52,648 nucleotides of DNA, from contig JAPHSX010000019.1 of the NCBI GenBank assembly GCA_026196575.1, positions 1 to 52,648 of the forward strand, read 5' to 3'. Of the stretch, positions 27,784-34,940 are shown one piece after another. The translations under genes were made by a program, and so were the position numbers. Position 1 is the stretch's first letter, and every line of letters begins with the position of its first letter. Source of the stretch: Gammaproteobacteria bacterium. Its GTDB lineage: Bacteria > Pseudomonadota > Gammaproteobacteria > Thiohalomonadales > Thiohalomonadaceae. The notes under the pieces were generated by a model. The model was not told where the DNA came from. It made no database searches and saw nothing but the letters and a program-made list of their open reading frames with translations.

Positions 27784-29130
27784 TTACGCATTTCTGACAT
27801 CTATCTTCCCTGTCACGGCGGCGCTGATTAAGGCGGTGCGGTGTTCTTTGAGAAGCTCAACCGAAATACCTGTCTCACCCAAAATAGCATCGTACTTTCT
27901 CAAAGCAGCTTTCAGGTGTTCTACGATTCTTTGCTGTTCATCATGCGGTGGGATGGGGGCTGGGTAACTACCAATATCTGCGCAGGTAATCGCACCCTTG
28001 GTACTTCCAGCACCCGATGACTCATAACGGATTCGGTCATACTGTGAAGTCATCCAGAAGTGAATATACTCAACATCAACACCTGATTTATTTATTCTGA
28101 TTGCGGCTAAATGCTGGTTGATTGTTGCCTCTATCATACAAATGGCTACGCGACCTCTCGTTTGCCCCTCGCCAGTGATCGCAATAAGTATGTCGCCTTC
28201 TGTTACTGGCTGAACACTAGTCTCTTTCAGAGCTTTCTCGGTGATAAACTGGTCTGCCTGAGTGATAACACCATCATTAATCTTCGAGCTGTTGAGCCAG
28301 CCGATACTGCCATCTTCCCAATACTCAGGATTATCCCTTGAAGGTGTAGCGCCGTTTGAGATGCTAGCGAGATATTTAATTTTTCCACTACCCCAATGCT
28401 CCGGCACCTCCCCAATCCACTCAACCCCTGAGTCTTTCATCTTCACATTGGGGTCGAGGCCCTTGGTGACGATGTGGCTGATGAGGGCCTGACGCTTCTC
28501 CTTGAGAAGATTGATGAAGTTCTGCTTTTCGGCAATCAGGTTGTCGATACGGGCGATTTCGCGGTCGAGGTAGTCGGCAATCCTCTGCTGTTCTGCCGTA
28601 TCAGGAAAACAAAAGTAATTCGACAGGTATGAATCGGAGTCTATGTTCTGTATGCCTGTCGTCTGCTTGATGGACATAAAGTTGACTTTCCGATCATACA
28701 GATGACTAAACCCATAGGTTAAATACCGGCTATCAAAGCCACAACGAGGCGACATTTTCGCAACAAAATTCGAAGAAACAGCAGCATACTCATGCTCAAA
28801 TAAGACAACGCAACCGACTAACGTCTTTTCTCCTCCTCCCGACTTCTCGATCAACAGGTCGCCACTCTTGAGTAATCGTTTCTCACTTTCCTTGGGCGTG
28901 ATATAACGGTAAGTGAGTTTCTCATTAGAGACTTTCAACGCTGTCCTATCAAAGTCAGCTACCCGCAGTACGACAAGATCGTCTTGCCCGCTAGGTTCCT
29001 CTCCCCATATACCGTTAACACAGCCGGTTACACTTCTTTTTAAAGCATGAAGTCCCCAATGCGCGGGAATCTCGCCCAACCACTCAACTCCCGACTCCTT
29101 GTACTCAGGATAAGGCTGCACCCCACTCAC
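27784..29130 (-). CDS. hsdS: type I restriction system specificity subunit S
   Basis: DNA-recognition subunit, 448 residues, built as two target-recognition domains each preceded by a copy of the same motif: KESGVEWLGEIPAHWG near residue 10 and KDSGVEWIGEVPEHWG near residue 234. Each half ends with a conserved helix segment (EQQRIADYLDREIARID; EQQRIVEHLKAALRKYD). The target half-sites cannot be predicted here. Start is GTG, overlapping the hsdM stop by GTGA, so translation is coupled. Confidence 0.95.
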   Translation of the reverse strand: MSGVQPYPEYKESGVEWLGEIPAHWGLHALKRSVTGCVNGIWGEEPSGQDDLVVLRVADFDRTALKVSNEKLTYRYITPKESEKRLLKSGDLLIEKSGGGEKTLVGCVVLFEHEYAAVSSNFVAKMSPRCGFDSRYLTYGFSHLYDRKVNFMSIKQTTGIQNIDSDSYLSNYFCFPDTAEQQRIADYLDREIARIDNLIAEKQNFINLLKEKRQALISHIVTKGLDPNVKMKDSGVEWIGEVPEHWGSGKIKYLASISNGATPSRDNPEYWEDGSIGWLNSSKINDGVITQADQFITEKALKETSVQPVTEGDILIAITGEGQTRGRVAICMIEATINQHLAAIRINKSGVDVEYIHFWMTSQYDRIRYESSGAGSTKGAITCADIGSYPAPIPPHDEQQRIVEHLKAALRKYDAILGETGISVELLKEHRTALISAAVTGKIDVRNA

Positions 29131-31109
29131 TCCGCCACCTCCGCTAGCAGCGCCTGTATCCGCGCCTCCGAGACCTTGAGGTCGGCGTCGATCTCATGCA
29201 GCGGGCGTGGCGGCACATACTTGTAGAAGTAGCGGTTGAAGTTGATCTCGTAGCCGACGAGGCCGACCTCGCCGTCCTTGGGGTCGCGCACCGAGTAGTC
29301 GATGAAGGCGTCGGGGACGTGTGGCAGCACCTCCTGGGCGAAGTACTCCTCTACCTTGGTGCCGAAGGGGACGCTCTCGGTGTCGTTGAGGGAGGTGTCG
29401 GGGACGACCTGCCCCTTGTCATCCAGCACCGGCTCGGCCTCCTCATCGCGCTCCATAAAGACAGCGACAAAGGCGTTGGCCAAGGGCTTGCCGGTCTTGC
29501 CGAAGCCTGCCTGCTTGTTGTTGGCCGATACCACATCAAAGGCCCAGTGGTAGTCGTGGTCGCCGAGGCTGGCGCGGAAGAAGTCCACCCACGCGGCCTG
29601 CTGGGTCTCGTCCAGCTTCTGGAAGGCCTTGTTCTCGTAGAGGGCCTTGATGCGCTCCTTGGTGATGCTGAGCTTGGCCTTGAGGGGGCGCTTGATGGCC
29701 ACCTTGCGGAAGGCGAAATCGGTGGTGTTGAAGATTTTGCAGTGTTTGCCGCGTCGGAAGCCTTCGTACAGGCGCACCACATCATCGATCTGGGTATGGG
29801 TGAGATAGCGGCGCTTGGTCCCCTCGGACTTGCGCATGGAGGTCCATGTGTCGGCCAGATTGATGAGCTGCACCTTGTCCTTGCGCCGCATCTCCTTGTG
29901 GTTGGAGAGGATCCAGACATAGGTGCCGATACCGGTGTTGAAGAACATATCGGTGGGCAGGGCGATGATCGCCTCGACCAAGTCCTGCTCCAGCAGCCAG
30001 CGGCGGATCTCGCTCTCGCCGGAACCGGCATCACCGGTAAAGAGGGGGGAGCCGGAGAGGACGATACCGACGCGCCCGCCCCCGTTCTCTGGGCGTTCCA
30101 TCTTGCTCACCAAGGTCATCAGAAAGAGCATGGAGCCGTCGCTGACACGCGGCAGGCCGGGGCCGAAGCGCCCGGCGTAGCCCAGCTCCTGTTGCTCCTT
30201 CTCCACCGCCGCCTTGTCCTTCTCCCACTTGATGCCGAAGGGGGGGTTGGCGAGGCCGTAGTGGAATTTATGGTCGCGCAGCTGGTCGTTGGAGAGGGTG
30301 CTGCCCTGCTTGATGTTCTCCGACTTGAAGCCCTGGATCAGCATGGCGGTAAGGGCCATGGCGTGGGTGCGGGGGTCCAGCTCCTGGCCAAAGGGGACGA
30401 TCTCGGCGGTGGAACCCATCTCCCGTATCACCCCGATGGCGTCGGTGATAAAGCCCAACAGGCCGCAGGCCGGGTCGTAGACGGTGCGGATGAGGCCCGA
30501 CTCCTGAAACATCGCCTCATCGGGGGCCAGCACCAGCTTGGTGGCGAGGTGGACCACATCCTTGGGGGTCATGAACTCCCCCGCCTTCTCGTTGATGCTG
30601 GCGGCGAACTGGCGGATCAGCTCTTCGTAGGCGTTGGAGAGGTCACGGTCGGAGACCGCATCGGGGTGCAGGTCGATGGCGGCGAACTGGCTGGTCATGC
30701 GGTAGAGCAGCCGCGCCTTGCTCAACTCGTGGATGGTGTTGGCGAAGCCAAACTCCTCGAAGATCACCCGCACATTGGCGCTGAATTTGCTGATGTACTC
30801 CTCAAGGTTGGGGGCGGTCTTGGTGCCGCCCAGCGTCTCCAAGCTGTACTGGCTGGTGTTGTAGAACGGCAGGCCGGAGAAGGAGGGCAGGATCAGGTTC
30901 AGGTCAATGCCGGAGTCCTTCTCCTTCTCGTACTCGGCCAGCACCTTCGCCTTGGTCGGCTCCAGCACACACTCCAGACGGCGCAGCAGCAGCAGCGGGA
31001 TGACGATGCGGGCAAAGTCGGTGTGCTTGAAGTCACCCCACAGGTCGTTGGCGATTTTCCAGATGAAGTTCGAAAGGTTGATGCTGTCGGTTGTTTTTGT
31101 TGTTTCCAC
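29127..31109 (-). CDS. hsdM: type I restriction system methyltransferase subunit M
   Basis: N6-adenine methyltransferase subunit, 660 residues. N-terminal HsdM helical domain (INLSNFIWKIANDLWGDF, LLLLRRLECVLEPTK); the SAM region begins with FMTPKDVVHLATKL. The SAM-binding motif I reads DPACGLLGF (about residue 213) where type I enzymes usually have GTGG; the catalytic motif IV NPPFG is normal (ANPPFGIKW, about 285). The C-terminal 200 residues include an interaction region with EYFAQEVLPHVPDAF. It starts with GTG and heads the operon hsdM-hsdS-hsdR-peptidase-phosphatase; a divergent gene lies 99 bases away. Whether the altered loop still binds SAM is not certain. Confidence 0.95.
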   Translation of the reverse strand: METTKTTDSINLSNFIWKIANDLWGDFKHTDFARIVIPLLLLRRLECVLEPTKAKVLAEYEKEKDSGIDLNLILPSFSGLPFYNTSQYSLETLGGTKTAPNLEEYISKFSANVRVIFEEFGFANTIHELSKARLLYRMTSQFAAIDLHPDAVSDRDLSNAYEELIRQFAASINEKAGEFMTPKDVVHLATKLVLAPDEAMFQESGLIRTVYDPACGLLGFITDAIGVIREMGSTAEIVPFGQELDPRTHAMALTAMLIQGFKSENIKQGSTLSNDQLRDHKFHYGLANPPFGIKWEKDKAAVEKEQQELGYAGRFGPGLPRVSDGSMLFLMTLVSKMERPENGGGRVGIVLSGSPLFTGDAGSGESEIRRWLLEQDLVEAIIALPTDMFFNTGIGTYVWILSNHKEMRRKDKVQLINLADTWTSMRKSEGTKRRYLTHTQIDDVVRLYEGFRRGKHCKIFNTTDFAFRKVAIKRPLKAKLSITKERIKALYENKAFQKLDETQQAAWVDFFRASLGDHDYHWAFDVVSANNKQAGFGKTGKPLANAFVAVFMERDEEAEPVLDDKGQVVPDTSLNDTESVPFGTKVEEYFAQEVLPHVPDAFIDYSVRDPKDGEVGLVGYEINFNRYFYKYVPPRPLHEIDADLKVSEARIQALLAEVAE

Positions 31110-31208
31110 TTAGGGTTCTCAATTTTCCGTATGCGAATCCCCTGTAATCTACCCTACAATCCCATATAATCCAATAAGTTACTTTTACATCTAATCGGTT
31201 ACACCTAT

Positions 31209-31730
31209 ATGGCCATCAACCTCCAAGCCAAGCAGCTCGAACTCAGCCAGCTAATAGCGTGGCTCGCTGCTGTGATCTACCCGGATGATGAGCCAAGTGC
31301 TTCAAAAAAGCGGGTACGTCAGCGGATCCGTGAAGGCGCAAAGAAGCAAGAAATCACAATATCCCCTACAGATGGAAAGGAATATTTGGAAACTAAAAAG
31401 TTCTTCTACTGGGCCGTAACACAGTGGTCTGAGCTTATCGATGTTGAAGGCATCCCCAAAGAGCCTGTATCAGGCTCATGCACGATGACCCTCCCCTCCC
31501 TTAAATGTGAGGCGTTTGGGGTAAACATACCAAATGATATCAATGAGCTAAGAGAAGCCTATTGTAAGGCTGAATCTGAACGTCAGCGCTTGCAGCTTGA
31601 GAACGACAAACTCCGCAGCACCATCGCTGAGCTTGATGAAGAACTCCAGCAACGGCGTGAGAAGGCCGACAGAATCAGTCGGCAGAACTCAAAATCTGGA
31701 AAGAAGGGGGGCAGAGGCAACAGTTATTAG
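31209..31730 (+). CDS. hypothetical coiled-coil protein divergent from hsdM
   Basis: 173 residues, unrecognised. N-terminal 85 residues look globular (LSQLIAWLAAVIYPDDEP; KRVRQRIREGAKK is basic and helical), followed by a strongly predicted coiled coil (about 110-160: SERQRLQLENDKLRSTIAEL and further) and a basic Gly/Lys tail. No clear ribosome site precedes the ATG. Its position, divergent from the restriction operon with a shared 99-base AT-rich control region, makes a controller or phage/island DNA-binding role a reasonable guess only. Confidence 0.6.
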   Translation: MAINLQAKQLELSQLIAWLAAVIYPDDEPSASKKRVRQRIREGAKKQEITISPTDGKEYLETKKFFYWAVTQWSELIDVEGIPKEPVSGSCTMTLPSLKCEAFGVNIPNDINELREAYCKAESERQRLQLENDKLRSTIAELDEELQQRREKADRISRQNSKSGKKGGRGNSY

Positions 31731-31817
31731 TGACAGAAAACCGTAAAGCGTCGCTTAACCCAATTCTGTCAGGATAATGAGGTACCCATGTTCAATAGCT
31801 TCTAGAGGAGGCGCAAC

Positions 31818-32021
31818 ATGGCTACTACCTTCCTTCGGCTTCCAGCCGTTAAGGCCCGAACGGGTCTCTCCCGCAGTTCACTCTACCTTCGCATATCCGA
31901 AGGAACATTCCCGAAGCCTATTTCTCTGGGTGCTAGGGCCGTTGGCTGGAACGAGTCAGACATCGAAATTTGGATGCAGCAGCGCATTGAGGAGACTCGC
32001 GCAAAGGAGGCAGGAAAATGA
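31818..32021 (+). CDS. AlpA-family transcriptional regulator
   Basis: 67-residue winged helix protein of the AlpA/excisionase-like type: FLRLPAVKARTGLSRSSLYL followed by GTFPKPISLGARAVGWNESD and EIWMQQRI. In relatives it activates integrase or excision genes of islands and cryptic prophages. GGAGG precedes the ATG. The next gene overlaps its stop by 4 bases. Confidence 0.9.
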   Translation: MATTFLRLPAVKARTGLSRSSLYLRISEGTFPKPISLGARAVGWNESDIEIWMQQRIEETRAKEAGK

Positions 32022-32317
32022 TCCGCCGCCGATACTGCCCCAAAGCCAATTCTTGTGAAGCGCCCGTTTGCCCCATGGACCCTGACTGGAAGTACCAAAC
32101 CCAAATGGCCGGTGATCAAGTCTGCTTCTACTTGTATGGCGGGAAGCAATTGGTCGATTTCAACCATGTCGATCTCGATACCCAAGCCAAACTCAAACAT
32201 ATGATCATCGAGTTTATTACCGAGATTAATGCCCAGTATGGGCATGACTATATCAGACAAAAACTGCGCGAAGCTGAACAGTCATCTCAGATCATGGGCC
32301 AGCATAGGCTGAGCTAG
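32018..32317 (+). CDS. hypothetical protein, Cys-rich N-terminus
   Basis: 99 residues, overlapping the AlpA gene by ATGA, so co-translated. Residues 1-20 contain a CPKANSCEAPVCP cluster that could bind a metal; the rest is helical (HVDLDTQAKLKHMIIEFITE). Not recognised; typical of short accessory genes in tRNA-integrated elements. Confidence 0.6.
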   Translation: MIRRRYCPKANSCEAPVCPMDPDWKYQTQMAGDQVCFYLYGGKQLVDFNHVDLDTQAKLKHMIIEFITEINAQYGHDYIRQKLREAEQSSQIMGQHRLS

Positions 32318-32325
32318 GTACCATA

Positions 32326-32757
32326 ATGGCAGACAGGCTCATAAAGGCAAAAGGGCGAAGGACCAGTGGAGTCTTCGTCCCACTCCCAGCTGCTGTTTTG
32401 ACTCACCCCAACTTTATCTCACTCAGCCATAAGGCAGTAAAACTCTTACTTGATATGCTCTCTCAACTACGGTTGAAAGAAGGAGGCACGAAGAATAACG
32501 GAGACATCTGTATTGCTTGGTCGATAATGTCAGAAGAAAGGGGCTGGAAATCAAAAGAAACTCTCAATAATGCCCGTAATGAGCTATTGCACTATGGCTT
32601 CATCCAAGTGACTCGGCAGGGAGGCCGCAAAATTTGCACTCTGTATGCCATCACTTGGTGGGCTATTGATGAGTGCAATGGCAAACTTGATGTGGCTGAA
32701 ACGAAAGTTGCCTCTAACCTGTGGAAAGAGGTGAAGCCTCCCTACGGTGAGAGTTAG
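32326..32757 (+). CDS. putative replication/HTH protein of the element
   Basis: 143 residues. Segments FVPLPAAVLTHPNFISLSHK, AVKLLLDMLSQLRLKEGG, WSIMSEERGWKSKETLNNAR and YGFIQVTRQGGRK fit the winged-helix pattern of short replication-initiation-like proteins found in islands and prophages (helix, turn, recognition helix, then a beta wing and LYAITWWAIDEC). Lies 8 bases after the previous gene and just before the palindrome cluster at 32772-32900, which could be its binding site. Function by analogy only. Confidence 0.5.
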   Translation: MADRLIKAKGRRTSGVFVPLPAAVLTHPNFISLSHKAVKLLLDMLSQLRLKEGGTKNNGDICIAWSIMSEERGWKSKETLNNARNELLHYGFIQVTRQGGRKICTLYAITWWAIDECNGKLDVAETKVASNLWKEVKPPYGES

Positions 32758-32771
32758 ACAGAATTTAATTC

Positions 32772-32900
32772 TTTGACCCGATTATGAAGATTTATTGCCC
32801 CGATAGTCGGGTCAAAACTAATGATGACGTGAATGAAACAGGGGAGATTTGCATCATATGCCCCGATAGTCGGGTCAAATAGTCTGTATCTTTGACCCGA
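32772..32900. repeat. TTTGACCCGA / CCCGATAGTCGGG palindrome cluster
   Basis: TTTGACCCGA occurs on the plus strand at 32772 and 32891 and inverted (TCGGGTCAAA) at 32807-32816 and 32870-32879. Each inverted copy is also the right arm of a perfect 13-base hairpin CCCGATAGTCGGG (32799-32811 and 32862-32874). The outer TTTGACCCGA could pair with the inverted copy instead, so two alternative hairpins exist. The 250-base stretch 32758-33007 holds nothing else recognisable. Confidence 0.8.
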
Positions 32901-33007
32901 TAATCGTACACCTTCTTAGATCTACCATGGGTATGTACTATCCGTAGTCGGAGAAACATCTCTGTACAGAGTTTCCAAATGATTTCGGTAAAAAGTTGGA
33001 GGTAAGC

Positions 33008-33688
33008 ATGGGCGGCATAGGTAGCGGTCGGCAGTGGTACTCGGATGCAAAAGACACCACAGATGATTACCGTAGCATCGACGTGCGGCGCTTAAAACGC
33101 GAGGACCTGCTATCACCCAACCAATCATTCGGGTGGCGGTGGTCACGCTCTGGCGAGGTTGTCGCATCCATACGCGTTCGCACCGAGCCAGATCGGGTGA
33201 TCCTCACCTACCGCTACCAAAGCGGTGGTGGTGACTGGAAGGAGGAGAACTACCCAGTCTACCTTGACTGGACCGACTGCCACCTCGGTGGGCAGCGCCC
33301 CTGGTTCCTGTGTCCAGCTCATGGCTGTGGTCGGCGTGTAGCAATCCTTTACGGTGGCAGCATCTTCGCCTGCCGTCACTGCCACCAGCTAGCCTACTCA
33401 AGCCAACGCGAAACCGATTACGACCGAGCGGCACGTCGAGCTGATCGGATTCGAGACAAACTGGGGTGGGAACCGGGCATCCTCAACGGCAATGGCTGGA
33501 AACCCAAGGGCATGCACTGGAACAGCTTCAAGCGACTGGCAGCCCAGCATGATGCTTTTGTACAGATGTCGCTCGCGGGGTTGGCTGATCGCCTACTTCT
33601 GATGGGTGAATCACCAGATGAGCTGTTTGCCGAGTACGGCATAAAAAACAACTGGGGGACTAATTGGGGGACTATAGCTAATTTATAA
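33008..33688 (+). CDS. GSGR-motif zinc-ribbon hypothetical protein
   Basis: 226 residues. Starts MGGIGSGRQWYSDAKDTTDD, a motif that recurs in a family of unassigned proteins found near integrases. The middle has PWFLCPAHGCGRRVAILYGG and IFACRHCHQLAYSSQRETDY, forming a likely C-x4-C / C-x2-C zinc ribbon. The C-terminal helical part includes KRLAAQHDAFVQMSLAGLAD. GGAGG precedes the ATG at 33008. The final residues (NNWGTNWGTIANL) are encoded by the right arm-type motif pair, so the C-terminus may be dictated by that site. Function unknown. Confidence 0.65.
   Translation: MGGIGSGRQWYSDAKDTTDDYRSIDVRRLKREDLLSPNQSFGWRWSRSGEVVASIRVRTEPDRVILTYRYQSGGGDWKEENYPVYLDWTDCHLGGQRPWFLCPAHGCGRRVAILYGGSIFACRHCHQLAYSSQRETDYDRAARRADRIRDKLGWEPGILNGNGWKPKGMHWNSFKRLAAQHDAFVQMSLAGLADRLLLMGESPDELFAEYGIKNNWGTNWGTIANL
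33653..33674 (+). promoter_or_regulatory. putative integrase arm-type sites, right
   Basis: Two TGGGGGAC copies at 33653 and 33665, same 12-base spacing and orientation as at 21256, about 50 bases before the right attachment site. They overlap the 3' end of the GSGR-protein gene. Confidence 0.55.
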
Positions 33689-33724
33689 TTACAACATACT
33701 GATTATAAAGGATGTTTTGCATAA

Positions 33725-33741
33725 ATATGGCGGAGAGGGTG
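33725..33741. repeat. right attachment site at tRNA-Ser(UGA) 3' end
   Basis: Second copy of the 17-bp repeat, inside and just past the tRNA 3' end, so the tRNA remains intact after integration. Confidence 0.88.
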
Positions 33742-33815
33742 GGATTCGAACCCACGGAAGGTCGCCCTTCAACGGTTTTCAAGACCGTCGCTTTCGGCCG
33801 CTCAGCCACCTCTCC
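33728..33815 (-). tRNA. tRNA-Ser (UGA)
   Basis: 88-nt class II tRNA with encoded CCA (33728-33730). Minus strand: acceptor GGAGAGG, anticodon loop CTTGAAA closed by ACGGT/ACCGT (anticodon TGA), long variable arm, T loop GGTTCGAATCC. It is the integration site of the element. Confidence 0.97.
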
Positions 33816-34000
33816 TGAAGGAAGGCGCAGGATAACGGAAACATAGTCTCTTTTCCAGCCTGATTTTGCACCCGTTATTGTGCTTGATCCTGGCCTTCAT
33901 CCCGTTATCCTATGAACCCAACACGGTTTTCGTTGTCTCATTTGCCGATGACGCGTAACCTTCATCAACGAACAGTAATGCTAACCATGAGGAGCATGGA

Positions 34001-34672
34001 ATGAACCAGAACACCGCCACAATCGTCCGCTCACCGCAAGCGGTTTTGACGACCAACAAGCTGATCCGCAACACCTACAGTCTGCTCTCCATGACGCTGA
34101 TCTTCAGTGCCGTAATGGCGTTGGTCTCCACCATGATGCATGTCGGCCCCATGACCAGTCTGCTCTCCAGTGTTGGCGCCATTGCCATGTTGTGGCTGGT
34201 GCTGCCGCGCTTTGCCAACTCAGGGGCGGGGATCGGGGTGGTCTTTGCCATTACCGGTCTGCTCGGCTTTGGCCTTGGTCCGATGCTCAATAACTACCTT
34301 GCCCTGAGCAACGGTGCGCAGCTGGTAGCCACCGCCGCAGGCGGCACCGGGGTGATCTTCCTCGCCCTCTCCGGCTATGCCCTGACCAGTCGCAGGGATT
34401 TCAGCTTCATGGGCGGTTTCCTGATGACTGGCATCATCGTCGTGCTGGTGGCGATGATTGCCAACATCTTCCTTGCCATCCCGGCGCTCTCGCTGGCGAT
34501 GTCGGCGGCGATTGTGATGCTGATGAGCGGCTTCATCCTCTATGACACCAGCCGCATGGTCAACGACCCCCACGCCAACTACCTGATGATGACGGTGTCG
34601 CTGTTCCTGAACATCCTCAATCTCTTCACCAGTCTGTTGCATCTGCTGGGTGCGTTCTCTGGCGATGATTGA
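34001..34672 (+). CDS. Bax inhibitor-1 (YccA-like) family membrane protein
   Basis: 223 residues with about seven hydrophobic segments, beginning NTYSLLSMTLIFSAVMALVS and ending with TVSLFLNILNLFTSLLHLLG, the family's well-conserved C-terminal helix, preceded by FILYDTSRM. YccA in E. coli modulates FtsH membrane proteolysis; UPF0005 relatives are often calcium-leak-type proteins. GGAG stands before the ATG. Followed by an intrinsic terminator. Confidence 0.92.
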   Translation: MNQNTATIVRSPQAVLTTNKLIRNTYSLLSMTLIFSAVMALVSTMMHVGPMTSLLSSVGAIAMLWLVLPRFANSGAGIGVVFAITGLLGFGLGPMLNNYLALSNGAQLVATAAGGTGVIFLALSGYALTSRRDFSFMGGFLMTGIIVVLVAMIANIFLAIPALSLAMSAAIVMLMSGFILYDTSRMVNDPHANYLMMTVSLFLNILNLFTSLLHLLGAFSGDD

Positions 34673-34702
34673 TTAGGTCGTAAGGAAACATGGCCACTCA
34701 AG

Positions 34703-34726
34703 AGCCCCGCTGACGCGGGGCTTTTT
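34703..34726 (+). terminator. intrinsic terminator after the BI-1 gene
   Basis: AGCCCCGC (34703-34710), loop TGAC, GCGGGGCT (34715-34722), then TTTTT. Confidence 0.92.
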
Positions 34727-34751
34727 GTGTCAGGACAAGGGGGAACGAAAG

Positions 34752-34940
34752 ATGGGTGAAGATATGTGGTTAAAGATCGGCTCGGCGCTGTTGCTTGGGG
34801 CGATGCTGGCAATGATCTGGCCACGCGCCCGCCTCATGATGCAGGAGGGGCGCAAGGGCAGCGGTACCGAGTGGAAGGCGGCCCTGATACCGCTGCTGCT
34901 GGTGATCGGTTTTGTGATCCTGTTGATACTGTCGCTGTAG
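34752..34940 (+). CDS. small membrane protein (62 aa)
   Basis: Two hydrophobic segments: WLKIGSALLLGAMLAMIWP near the N-terminus and AALIPLLLVIGFVILLILSL at the C-terminus, joined by a short basic loop (PRARLMMQEGRKGS). I recall this arrangement as a conserved small hypothetical of gammaproteobacteria. An alternative start is the ATG at 34764 (MWLKIG). A GTG at 34725 is inside the terminator, so unlikely. Convergent with mltG, ending at its neighbour's stop. Confidence 0.65.
   Translation: MGEDMWLKIGSALLLGAMLAMIWPRARLMMQEGRKGSGTEWKAALIPLLLVIGFVILLILSL

Larger units (their letters stand above)
21130..33741. mobile_element. 12.6-kb integrative element in tRNA-Ser(UGA)
   Basis: Bounded by a 17-bp direct repeat corresponding to the tRNA 3' end, with a tyrosine integrase just inside the left end. 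Cargo: a type I restriction-modification operon with two extra genes, plus AlpA-type regulation and a putative replication protein. No conjugation genes, no transposase and no phage structural genes are visible, so movement would need help or is by integrase/excision only. Base composition of the small genes (31.2-32.9 kb) is more AT-rich than the neighbours. Confidence 0.85.

Noticed and set aside
29196-31169. 657-codon open frame antisense to hsdM
   Set aside because: It mirrors hsdM almost end to end; GC-rich codon use keeps the opposite strand open. Its translation has the Val/Leu/Gly/Gln-rich look of a shadow frame, and hsdM has clear motifs.
32772-32900. CRISPR array
   Set aside because: The repeats are few, in both orientations and unevenly spaced, with no cas genes; palindrome cluster fits better.
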